Below, piece after piece: positions 1 to 8,420 of a stretch of 28,955 nucleotides of DNA. Below the pieces are notes generated by a model. That model saw only the letters and a list, made by a program, of their open reading frames with translations, was not told the DNA's origin and ran no database searches. The stretch comes from Hydnum rufescens UP504 (taxonomy: Eukaryota; Basidiomycota; Agaricomycetes; Cantharellales; Hydnaceae): assembly GCA_014904985.1 (NCBI GenBank), contig MU129322.1:1-28955 (forward strand), written 5' to 3'. How positions within the stretch are numbered: the stretch's first letter is position 1; each line of letters begins with the position of its first letter. A program made the position numbers and the translations under genes.

Positions 1-160
1 TTATATGGGCGTACCTCTCCGATCAAAACTGACGGAGTTATAGAACGAATTCAATTTCCGCATGTAGCCGTAATTAATTTCGTAATTGGTCATGTGATCC
101 TCCAATGGCTGGAAGTGGTGTGATTTCGCATTTTCTGATACTGGATGTTTTTATCTTCCA
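1..160. other. Left edge: sequence not matching the RT, with a 19-base motif shared with the solo LTR
   Basis: The chromovirus reading frame is only recognisable from about 165 onward. Upstream of that the same frame has stops and no reverse-transcriptase motif. Positions 19-37 (CCGATCAAAACTGACGGAG) match 7280-7298 exactly and 7442-7460 with one difference; those two sites lie in the tandem units of the element at 6546-7928. The edge therefore probably belongs to another copy of that repeat family joined to a truncated RT. The match is short, so this is tentative. Confidence 0.4.
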
Positions 161-1830
161 CAACGCAATCCTAAGTTGGCCCACGCCCACCTCAGTAAAA
201 GAAGTCCAGTCATTCTTAGGCTTCACGAACTTCTACCGCCGCTTCATTGCGACCTACTCAGACCTCGCACACCCCTTAATCCGTCTCACAAAAAAAGACG
301 AAACCTTTGCATGGAACGATGAGACCCAACGAGCTTTCAAAAGCATCAAAAACACCTTCATATCAGCACCCATCCTCTGCCACTTTGACCCTGAATTACA
401 CATCATCGTAGAAACTGATGTGTCCAACTATGCCATCACCACAATCTTGTCACAAATCAATGAGAACAATGAAGTTTGACCTGTCACATTCTGCTCATGA
501 TCAATGCAAAGTGCAGAACTGAACTACGACATCCACTACAAAGAACTCCTCACAATCTTCAATGCCTTTTGCACCTGGCAAGCGTACCTAGAAGGCGCCG
601 CTCACATGGTTTCCATCATTATGGACCACAAAAATTTGGAGTACTTCACCTCCATGAAACTCCTCACTCGTTGACAGGCTTGATGGTTGGAATACCTCTC
701 CTCCTTCGACTACATCATCATCTATCGACCAGGACGACTGGGAGGAAAACCAGACGCCCTCACAAGATGCCCCAACGTTTATCCACCTGAACGAAACGAG
801 GTATATGCAACTGCGAACCCGCAAAACCTTCAAACGATCATTCGCGACGCCAAACCTCTCAACTTGGACACAGCTCTTAGCGCATACTTAAGAGCGACCC
901 TCGATGACCACCCTCTCGACTCCGAGACGACTCTTGCACTGATTCACGAAGGCACTCGCGACGACACCATCGCAACGCAAGTGCATGAACGCATCGAGAC
1001 CACCAAAGGCGACTCAACAGCCACCCCCACCTTCTTCTCACTCTCAGAGGACGTGACATTGCTACTACACAAAGGACGCATCTACGTCCCTGACTATTGC
1101 GACCTCCGCCTCGACATCCTTCGCACTTCACATGACCACCTCCTTGTGGGCCACCCAGGCATTCACAAAACCATCCGCCTTATTACGCGAAAATACTACT
1201 GGCCAGGACTAATGAAAACGGTCAAGGCATATGTACGATCTTGCATTGTATGCACTCACGTGAAATCCTCGCACCACACCACATACGGCCCCCTCAAATT
1301 CCTCTCCATTGCTGATCAACCCTGGAACTCGATCGTGATGGACTTCATCACTGGACTCCCACCCTCCTCCTCATTTGACTCCATCCTCGTTATCGTCGAC
1401 CAATTCATGAAGATGGGTCTCTTCATCCCCACGGTCGCGACACTTCCCACAGAAGGACTCGCTGACCTAGTCATCAATTGGGTCATATCCAAACACGGTA
1501 CACCCACTGACATCATCTCAGATCGAGGCTCACTTTTCATTTCCAACTTCTGGAAATCACTTGCGAAGAGACTTGGCATCAAACTCAACCTCTCGACCAC
1601 GTATCACCCCGAGACCGATGGCCAAACCGAGTGCCTGAACCAAATCCTTGAGCAGTACTTACGAATTTACATCGACTACCTGCAAGACAACTGGGCACTG
1701 CTTCTCCCCCTCGCAGAGTTCGCATACAACAACGCAGAGCACTCTGCGATGAATGTAACACCCTTCTTCACGAACAAAGGCTTTCACCCCAACCTCCAGA
1801 TCAATATCGAAGCAGTGCCAGCCCTGGCCG
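105..1830 (+). pseudogene. Ty3/gypsy (chromovirus) pol, 5'-truncated: RT thumb, RNase H, integrase
   Basis: One frame runs through RT thumb (FLGFTNFYRRFI, about 213-250), RNase H (TDVSNYA near 415, an ELNYDIH-type segment near 515, MDHKNLEYF near 621) and integrase. The integrase shows an HHCC zinc-binding N-terminus (GHPGIH and CIVC, about 1149-1255) and the D,D,E catalytic residues in VMDF, ISDRG and DGQTE. The polyprotein would copy and integrate the element. It is dead: the frame carries TGA stops at 477-479, 498-500, 663-665 and 672-674. The 5' LTR, gag, protease and most of RT are missing. The integrase stops at an inserted palindrome and resumes at about 3241. The ATG at 105 is only the first in frame and is not a biological start. 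Confidence 0.9.
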
Positions 1831-1890
1831 TAAGATCATATGCTAAAAACCCATGAAGCTCATGTAGAAATTGATGCTAAGGCCAGGAGC

Positions 1891-2008
1891 TTCATGGGAT
1901 AGCATTATCCATGAGCTTCATGGGAGATAGCATCACACTACACATGAGCTTCATGGGATAGCATTACCCATGAGCTTCATGGGATAGCATAGCATTACAC
2001 ATGAAGAC
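1891..2008. repeat. Subterminal short repeats of the foldback element
   Basis: The motif ATGAGCTTCATGGGATAGCA recurs about four times in tandem with small variations. The arm also starts with the related CATGAAGCTCATG. A degenerate counterpart lies in the right arm near 3150-3230. Repeated subterminal motifs are typical of transposase-binding regions in non-autonomous DNA elements; that role is inferred here. Confidence 0.6.
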
Positions 2009-2045
2009 CCACAAGTGTTGCTAATGCCAAATATGGTAATAATGT

Positions 2046-2112
2046 GGTTAGGGTTAGGGTTGGAATTGTCTGGAGTCTACCCCCATGCCCAGTGAGGTTA
2101 GGGTTAGGGTTT
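2046..2112 (+). repeat. Two telomere-like TTAGGG tracts, left arm
   Basis: TTAGGGTTAGGG occurs at 2048-2059 and again at 2098-2111, separated by about 40 bases. TTAGGG is the usual fungal telomere repeat. The tracts have only about two units each and lie within the inverted repeat, so they are interstitial motifs, not a chromosome end. Confidence 0.7.
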
Positions 2113-2119
2113 AATAAAT

Positions 2120-2340
2120 TACATAATATTCTATATTTGGCAATATTACCTAATTAATTTCCACATTTGGCACCATTACATAATATTTGATTACCTAATC
2201 ACTTTCCATATTTGGACATATTACATAATATTTGATTACCCAATTAATTTCTATATATGGAAATATTACATAACATTTTTACTACCTAATCAATTTCCAA
2301 ATATGGAAATATTACATAATTACAGTCCATATTTGGAAAG
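2120..2340. repeat. AT-rich internal tandem repeats, left arm (mirrored at 2690-2950)
   Basis: About four degenerate units of roughly 55-60 bases carry a recurring pattern: a TTTCCATATTTGGA-type block, then ATTACATAATATTTG, then ATTACCTAAT. The right arm holds their reverse complements. They account for most of the arm length and contain no ORF. Confidence 0.6.
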
Positions 2341-2400
2341 CCTTACCTAAGCTACCATATATAGCTATATTACCTAGTCTAATTACATAAGCAAAAAAGC

Positions 2401-2640
2401 GGAAATGGGGGGGGGGGGCCCCAGGGGGATTTGTTGAAAGCCTTGAGCCTTATATGTTCCTCAGAATGTCTCTGTGTAGGGTTGACCCAGTTGTGGGACG
2501 TTTGAGTGTCATTTAAATCCAAATGACACTCAAACATCCCACAACTGGGTCAACCCTACACAGAGACATTCTGAGGAACATATAAGGCTCAAGGCTTTCA
2601 ACAAATCCCCCTGGGGCCCCCCCCCCATTTCCGCTTTTTT
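2401..2640. repeat. Core hairpin of the palindrome
   Basis: The left side, from the G12 run at 2407-2418 to ATTT at 2511-2514, pairs with the right side from AAAT at 2521 to the C10 run near 2617-2626. The G and C runs differ in length. One mismatch in the stem, ACG on the left against ATG on the complement of the right, is a CpG-to-TpG change. Confidence 0.8.
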
Positions 2641-2965
2641 GCTTATGTAATTAGACTAGGTAATATAGCTATATATGGTAGCTTAGGTAAGGCTTTCCAA
2701 ATATGGACTGTAATTATGTAATATTTCCATATTTGGAAATTGATTAGGTAGTAAAAATGTTATGTAATATTTCCATATATAGAAATTAATTGGGTAATCA
2801 AATATTATGTAATATGTCCAAATATGGAAAGTGATTAGGTAATCAAATATTATGTAATGGTGCCAAATGTGGAAATTAATTAGGTGATCAAATATTATGT
2901 AATATTGCTAAATATGGAAGTTGATTAGGTAATATTGCCAAATATAGAATATTATGTAATTTATC

Positions 2966-3080
2966 AAACCCTAACCCTAACCCTGGGCATGGGGGTAGAC
3001 GTTCCCAACCACACTCCAGACAATCCCAACCCTAACCACCAACTCCAACCCCCAACCCAACCCCCAACCGTCCCCAACTG
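2966..3080 (-). repeat. Telomere-like CCCTAA tract and degenerate A/C-rich expansion, right arm
   Basis: AACCCTAACCCTAACCCT at 2967-2984 mirrors the TTAGGG motifs of the left arm. It is followed by a degenerate series of CCAACC/CCCAAC repeats, about 90 bases with no counterpart on the left. This expansion explains why the right arm is longer. Confidence 0.6.
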
Positions 3081-3240
3081 CCAACATTATTACTATATTT
3101 GGCATAGCATCACTTGTGGGTCTTTGTGTGTAATGCTATGGTAATGCCATTGCACGAAGCTCATGGGTAATGCTATCCCACAAAGCTCCTGGCCTTAGCA
3201 TCAATTTCTACATGAGCTTCATGGAGAAATCTTACGGCCA

Positions 3241-3783
3241 GTGTTGATCACACGACAACAAAACAAACAGCAAGTAGCTGGATCGCGACCTCCTTTCCCC
3301 ACCCTCAACATCAGCAATCAAGTATGGCTTGACATGCGCAACATTAAAACAAAGCGACCATCGAAGAAACTGGACCACAAGAAACTCGGTCCCTTCCCAG
3401 TCACCAAGAAAGTTTCAACACATGCATATCGCCTTGGCCTCCCTTGCGCCATGAATCAAATCCACAACGTCTTCCATGTGTGACTACTTGAGCCTGCTCA
3501 CCCCAATCCCTTCCCCAATCGCACCCAACCACCTCCCCCACCTGTCAAAATTGACGGCGAACTCGAATACGAAATCACAGAAATCGTCGACAGCAAGACT
3601 GATCACCGCCGTCGTGGTAACGGCTTAATCTATCACATACGATGGTCCGGCTACGAGCACACCAACGATGAGTTCAGCTGGCTCCCAGCAGCAGAACTTG
3701 CCAATGCTCACGAAGCAGTAATGGACTTCCATCACGCACACCCCGAAAAACCAGGACGAGAAGTACTTGACCTGGCAGTATAA
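3241..3783 (+). pseudogene. Ty3/gypsy pol 3' end: integrase C-terminal domain and chromodomain
   Basis: This continues the interrupted integrase. The segment QVWLDMRNIKTKRPSKKLDH with KLGPFPV (about 3322-3400) is the GPY/F-type C-terminal domain. A TGA at 3481-3483 interrupts the frame just before a LLEP segment. The same frame then stays open to TAA at 3781 and encodes a chromodomain: YEITEIVDSK at about 3568-3597, YHIRWSGY at about 3631-3654, and FSWLPAAEL at about 3673-3699. The aromatic residues Y, W and W/F expected of the methyl-lysine cage are present. A chromodomain at the integrase end defines chromoviruses and is known to steer integration to H3K9-methylated chromatin. The clade assignment is firm; the copy is inactive. 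Confidence 0.88.
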
Positions 3784-4132
3784 ATCGCAACACTGCGCTT
3801 TCGCGACCATACCTCTCTTCCTCTCCCCACATCCCTCTATCTCTCTTCCTCTCACCATATCTCTCCCACACATCTCGATCACCCTGACATTTCTTGACTT
3901 CCTCCTCTTATTTCTTACTCTCGTCCTTTCTGTGCCCTTTTCCTTTTCCTTTTCCTTTTCCTTTTCCTTTTCCTTTTCCTTTACTTTTCTTTTCTTCTTA
4001 CCTTTTCCTTTTCTTCTTACCTGTTAAAACTCCAGTTTACTCCCCTCAGACAGTCAGAAACAAATGAAAATTTTAATTTTTTACTCATCGTTCCCCAACT
4101 CACACTGCTCCCTCGTGATCTCCCGCCCCACC
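3784..4132. other. Chromovirus 3' untranslated stretch with C/T-rich microsatellite
   Basis: No gene is visible between the pol stop and the antisense ORF. The stretch is pyrimidine-rich and includes about eight CCTTTT units at roughly 3935-3983, with degenerate CTTTTCTT continuation to about 4020. The long C/T ORF across it is repeat translation, not a protein. Confidence 0.6.
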
Positions 4133-5201
4133 TCAGCATAAGCTGCGACATCCCCCATCGCTGTCGCACACCACATGCGACACTCGCCCGTGACTTCGCG
4201 ACAGCCAACCCCGCTCCAACTCCCACACCCTCACCTCCTCCAGCTCCACGGCTGCAGATGCCTCCGCAGCGGCCCATCGCGCGAGCACCGCACATTGCGC
4301 CAACTTGGGCGTCAGGTCATCGGCCCACGTCTCCTCGGTGCGCTTCAAGAGACTCTTGACCTGCAGAAGCAAGTCACCTGCGGAGAGCTCAGGCACAGCC
4401 CCAGGTGCCCCCCCAGGCACTTCCTCCTCAACCCCCTCCACAGGAGAAGGCAAACCCTTCGACTCAGGTGACACAACGCGTCGTCGCCTGGAAGCCCGCG
4501 AAGGCTCCTCGCTGCCCTCAGCAACCTGCTTCAGGTGCCGATGACCCACTGGCACCAGGGAACACTTCTTGTTCCGCTTCGCGCATGCCTGGCAGTGAAA
4601 ACGAGGACCAGACACACACAAAGGTTCCTCCCCCTTCTTACCACCAGCCACCCATCAAGCATGCACAGAGGAGCACCAATCGCACTAAAAAATAAAAAAA
4701 AAAAAAACACCAAGTCAGCAACATCACGACTTCAAAAATCGCACTCACCATCGATGATCCCTCATCCTCGCCCAACATGATAGGCGCATCTTTCGACGCA
4801 CCCCTCAGCACCTCCGCCACGGCTGCGCGCCAAGCAGCATCCTTGGCCTCATGCCGCGCCTCAGTGTCGAGACGACACGCCTCCTCTAAAGCGCACACTG
4901 CCACCTCTTCCTGGGCACGACGAATGCCCATGTCGTTCTCAATCCGCTCGACATGCAGACGCCAAGCCGCAAGGGCCAAACCCACCTCCAGCATGAGAGG
5001 CGACACCTCGGGCATCTGACCTTGCAGATGCACCTGCCGCTTTACAAAAAATCAACGCAACTCACAGAAAACAGAAAAAGTTTCATCACTTACCTCCCAC
5101 TTCACCAACTCGACCTTCGCGGCTGCAACCGCCTCCTCAGTCTGGAGGATTTCCATCGCCGCCTTCGTCTTAATCAAAGAGAGAATAGCTTCGTCGGCCA
5201 T
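4133..5201 (-). pseudogene. Antisense three-exon ORF inside the chromovirus, Cys-rich cluster, one in-frame stop
   Basis: On the minus strand an ATG at 5201 opens exon 1 (5094-5201, MADEAILSLIK...). Intron 5034-5093 (GTAAGT...CAG), exon 2 (4749-5033, Ala/Glu-rich, predicted helical), intron 4685-4748 (GTGAGT...TTTTAG) and exon 3 (4133-4684) follow, all joined in phase 0. Exon 3 begins with a CxxC pair and later has CQACAKRNKKC (C-x2-C-x6-C, like half of a fungal zinc cluster), then a basic/acidic tail with a second helical segment. An in-frame TGA at 4655-4657, ten codons into exon 3, breaks it. It lies wholly between pol and the polypurine tract, antisense to the element. I do not recognise a named family. 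It may be a captured host gene or an accessory element gene. The splicing is inferred from consensus sites. Confidence 0.6.
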
Positions 5202-5337
5202 ATTGATGATGATGGTATGGAATCAGAAGTGAACGCGACAAACCCACCCTTTATAGTAACCACCACGGCAACCGCCGAAACCACCAAAAACACCCACCTT
5301 GTAAAACTCGAGTTACGCACTTCGAGGGCTTCGCGCT

Positions 5338-5349
5338 CAAAGGGGGGGT
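5338..5349 (+). other. Polypurine tract of the chromovirus
   Basis: AAAGGGGGGG immediately precedes the TGTTACGAG start of the LTR. A polypurine tract just upstream of the 3' LTR primes plus-strand DNA synthesis. Its position fixes the LTR boundary. Confidence 0.75.
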
Positions 5350-5351
5350 AC

Positions 5352-5806
5352 TGTTACGAGTTGTACTCATAACCTCACTTATGTACGAATAACCAAGCCA
5401 ATCGCGCCATCACGTGACCTTCACCCTTGCCGCCATTGTGCCTTCCTCTTTCAGCAATTCCTATTATATACATCCTTCCTTTATTCAACACCCTTTATCC
5501 ATAAAACCCTTTTGATCTCTAATAGTATAAGTAGTTACTTGATGTACACTCGCTCTTTAGAAGATTGAGAATATATTGTCAACCGATTGAATTCCACTCT
5601 CGCGATCTCAGTTATCGCTCGTGACTCTCATCTTAAAACCTTCACCTATTAAGTCTCAAGAAGCCGGTCTTCCTCATACATACTCATCTTTCGTGACTTA
5701 CGTAATCCCCACTTCGCGACTCCCTCGTCAATCGCCTTAAGGGCATTTCCTTGTATTCATCTCGATTATGTCATTGTATCTTTCGCCTCAAGTACAACCC
5801 TTAACA
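5352..5806 (+). mobile_element. Chromovirus 3' LTR (455 bp, TG...CA)
   Basis: It starts TGTTACGAG after the polypurine tract and ends CCCTTAACA. A TATATA box lies at about 5464-5470, followed by an AT-rich stretch compatible with transcription start and polyadenylation. The 5' LTR is outside the window or lost, so the two LTRs cannot be compared for age. The next base belongs to copia pol, meaning that this element landed in, or recombined with, the copia copy. Confidence 0.8.
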
Positions 5807-6545
5807 GTAATTCGGTTTATCGAAATGACTGTTAATCTGAGTTCTGGAGCATGGAGGGCATCGCGCAAGATGACTGGGGTGAATTTCCCATCATTTGGCA
5901 CTTGAATCTTTAAGTTGCCGGCACCAATAGCATGGAATACTCGGTTATTAGCTGCAAGGATTGGGTGAGGGTCGATAGGATGGTAATTAATGAATTGCTC
6001 CTTATACGGAGACATGTGTCGGGTGGCCCCTGAATTGTATATTTCAGCATAAGCAGGGGATTTTGTCCGTTCATTTGTTGTTGCCACGATATCTGGCTGT
6101 GGCCCAATGGCCTCGATTGTTGCCCATGCCTCAATGCCGGCATGTGCAGCTGCTGAGGTGCTTTCCTTAGCACCAGTCCTAGAGTTCGGCGATCCGTGGG
6201 GTCCCTGGCCTTCCTTTCCTCCCCCTTTCACCACTTTGAAGTGTCCCTTTTGGTGGCAATTGAAGCACTCAACATCCTTCTTGCTCTTCCTTTGCCTGTT
6301 GGCATGGAAGGCCTCATCGTTATTTGATTTGGACTTCCCCTTCTTCAGGGTTCACCGGTCATACTCGTCTGTCACGAGGCAGATTACCAGAGTCGGTGTA
6401 ATAGACTTGCCACTGAGATCCGCAGCAGCCATAATCGAATTTATCGTATTATCATATGAGTTGGGGAGTGATCCCAATAGAATGTTTCCATATTCTTCGT
6501 CCAGAATAGTGGTGCCCATGGCTGCCAACTGCTCTTTAAGATCGG
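5807..6545 (-). pseudogene. copia gag C-terminus, zinc knuckle and aspartic protease (degenerate)
   Basis: The gag C-terminal (UBN2-type) segment LKEQLAAMG...EEYGNILLGSLP runs from about 6540 to 6352. A TGA follows ...TDEYDR at about 6348, in the position of a second Arg. Next comes CFNCHQKGHF, a CCHC knuckle whose last Cys is absent, apparently through a small deletion before the KGGGKEG stretch. The protease core reads YNSGATRHMSP (about 6034-6002) and LRDALHAPEL; the catalytic Asp of the usual D-S-G motif is Asn. The frame is cut at 5807. The product would have packaged RNA and cut the polyprotein; both functions look lost. Confidence 0.85.
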
Positions 6546-7928
6546 TGTAAGCAGGATGGTTATTGAACCAATCCAACTACTGTCCACGATGTTGAGCCGG
6601 GGACGAAAGAGGGGATCACAGATCTAATCCGGATGTTCAGGTTCGAGAGGGGGAAGGTCTTTTGAACAGGGGAAATTGCAGTGAGCCAACAAAGCCCAAG
6701 CAATTAAGTGAGAATGTGTCTTTCAGTCAAATTACCACACCCTAAGAATCTCTTCTTGAGACCTTAGTCAAAGTGTAGTTAGAATTCGCTTTTTATAGTG
6801 AGAAATCACCCAGGGACCAGCAGCTGTTCAAGGAGCTTCAAACTGGAGGGAGGGGGAGAACTAATGAATTTGTGTGCTAGCTGCACCTAATATACAATCC
6901 AGACTTCGACTCAATAGAAAGTGAAAAAGTCGGACTTAAGGGACACACAGAGAAAAAGAAATCAAGTTAAAATCTTCAAAACTGATGGAGATATTCCAAT
7001 TTCAAGATAAAAGGGGAGATTGACACATTATATGCTATTCCTCCTTCAAACCTGGACAAGTTCCCTTAAGGAAAAGTGGAATAGGTCGCCCTGAGGGTCT
7101 TCTCCATCGGACATAAGAGGGCCGGAAGTAATTCGCTATTTTGAATGGTGGAGCAAAGGGGGAGTCATGGGGAGGGAGTTGTCTTGTGAAAAATGGAGTT
7201 CGCATCCGCTCGTTTTGCCCTTGGTACCGTTCGATGCGCATTTTTAACAGCTTTCAGGGCATGGTCGTTTCGAGTCGATCCGATCAAAACTGACGGAGAA
7301 ATTCGAAAAATACTCCTTCAGAGTATGAATCATGGCAAGATATTGTTATAGGGACCTCATTTTTGATCCGTTCGTTTCGTGTTTGGTACCGTTCGATAGG
7401 TACGATTCGTATCTTTCTGGGCGCGGTCGTTTCGAGTCGATCCGATCAAAAATGACGGAGAAATTCGAAAAATACTCCTTCAGAGTAGTGCAGCCCCTAT
7501 CTGGATCATGTGATGGATCTGCGAGTCCAGAATTGGAACTAGGCCCGGTCCGCGTCGTTACATAATCACAATTCATCTCCCTTAAGGCAATAGGATGGCT
7601 TGGAAGAGCAGGCAAGTCATCCAGACTTGAAGAAAGATGGCAAGTTGAATTGCCTTGTCCAAAGAAAATGGACTTGAAGTAGGGCATAAACTGCCCCTTT
7701 TTGATGAGGACTGTTGAAGTCCGACGGATAGTCAATAAATTGACTGGTAGACATGGTAAAGGAATGAGGCGATATTATGGGTTGGAAAGGGGTAGGAATC
7801 CAATTGATTTCTTGAATAAACGAATGGCGATAAAATTAAATGAGTGCGGTGACATATAATTGATTCATTCGTAGGGAAAATGGCCTCGGATGAGGATTTC
7901 TATGGTGTAGGGATTTATCCCTCCAACA
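6546..7928 (-). mobile_element. Inserted TG...CA element in copia gag, probable solo LTR (about 1.38 kb)
   Basis: The minus strand begins TGTTGGAGGGATAAATCCC at 7928 and ends CCTGCTTACA at 6546. ATCGG occurs immediately left (6541-6545) and again at 7928-7932, giving a 4-5 base target-site duplication depending on how the shared A is assigned. Removing the insert rejoins ...HFDKLSD to LKEQLAAMG of gag in frame. A TATAAAAAG box at 6789-6797 (minus) matches the one in the copia LTR, suggesting a copia-type LTR with a long U3. No pol motifs occur inside. A small non-autonomous (TRIM-like) element is the alternative. Confidence 0.7.
7202..7487. repeat. Two tandem units, period 162 bp, inside the solo LTR
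   Basis: Units of about 124 bases at 7202-7325 and 7364-7487 share GGTACCGTTCGAT, GGTCGTTTCGAGTCGATCC and AAATTCGAAAAATACTCC, ending in CTTCAGAGTA. The offset is 162 bases at every landmark. The second unit has AAAATGACGG where the first has AAACTGACGG. Duplicated U3 blocks in LTRs often act as promoter enhancers; no function is shown here. Confidence 0.75.
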
Positions 7929-8341
7929 TCGGACAATTTGTCAAAGTGCACATGGACATCGTCATCTGCACTGCAGCGAGTATTCTGTAATCACTTTTGT
8001 AAGTCGACCAAAATTAACTCCGACCATCCTTCGTATAAAGCCTGGAGCTGATTCCAGACCCCCTTGGCTTTTAGTCCAGCCTTAATCTGGCTGAACACCA
8101 TATCGGGGACCAAGCCGGCCACAAGTTGCTTAACCATGGCCTCATCCTTCTTCCATTGAGCCTCTGGCGTAAGTCCATCGACCGTACTGGCAGCACTATA
8201 GTCTGACGTAATCACATCACTCGTAAGGTGCTCAAGGAGCCCTTTCGCATCGAGGGCCCACATAATCCGGTCATGGTATGTGACCCAGTTCGTACCGTCT
8301 GCCACCAATTTCGTAACCCGAATCTTGAATTTGTCGCTCAT
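7929..8341 (-). pseudogene. copia gag N-terminal half
   Basis: An ATG at 8341 opens MSDKFKIRVTKLVADGTNW, the typical copia Gag opening in which a short basic segment leads into a NW(xx)Y motif. WNQLQALYEG and LVDLQK, recognisable from UBN2-type Gag, follow. A TGA directly after LVDLQK stands where related Gags have Arg. The same frame then continues through LQNTRCSADDDV to HFDKLSD at the insertion site. Gag would form the cytoplasmic particle. The start is supported by its position about 60 bases inside the primer binding site. Confidence 0.85.
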
Positions 8342-8404
8342 AGTGATCTTTTCTAGTGATGGAAAAAATAGGGGGTAAATGTGTTTCTTTTAAGAGAGCA
8401 GTGA

Positions 8405-8418
8405 TGGGCCCATAACCT
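8405..8418 (-). other. Primer binding site, half-tRNA-iMet type
   Basis: The minus strand reads AGGTTATGGGCCCA two bases after the LTR end. It is complementary to the anticodon-arm region (GGGCCCATAACC) of eukaryotic initiator tRNA-Met. Priming from an internal half of tRNA-iMet is established for Drosophila copia, so this site supports both the family and the LTR boundary. Confidence 0.75.
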
Positions 8419-8420
8419 AG

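Larger units (their letters stand above)
1826..3242. mobile_element. Foldback/MITE-like element: 1.4 kb near-perfect inverted repeat inside the integrase gene
   Basis: The left arm (1826-2514) and right arm (2521-3242) are reverse complements around a 6-base centre (2515-2520). Both outer ends carry CTGGCCGTAAGAT in inverted orientation. The inner 230 bases are almost perfectly paired; the outer parts differ by small indels and by an A/C-rich expansion on the right (about 2987-3080). There is no coding sequence, so any mobility would be in trans. The element splits the chromovirus integrase. I found no convincing target-site duplication, and roughly 20 integrase codons seem to be missing at the join, so insertion with a small deletion is possible. 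It could instead be a local inverted duplication rather than a transposon. Confidence 0.75.

Noticed and set aside
2407..2418. G-run as an assembly gap marker
   Set aside because: A matching C-run sits at the mirrored position of the palindrome, so it is part of the repeat; its exact length may still be unreliable.
2046..3000. A chromosome end or telomere within the window
   Set aside because: Each TTAGGG tract is only two to three units, the tracts are mirrored by the palindrome, and retroelement sequence continues on both sides.
3767..4027. 86-codon Ser/Phe/Leu-rich ORF
   Set aside because: It is translation of a CCTTTT microsatellite.
4175..5019. Plus-strand ORFs opposite the antisense gene
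   Set aside because: They are short, overlapping, and compositionally shadows of the Ala/Glu-rich minus exons.
7346..7735. 129-codon minus ORF as a gene
   Set aside because: It lies wholly within the inserted LTR-like element and is made partly of its tandem blocks; no domain is recognisable.
477..8000. TGA read as an amino acid (recoding or an alternative code)
   Set aside because: The stops sit in decayed transposons, no selenocysteine-type element is visible, and Arg-to-TGA by CpG deamination explains them more simply.
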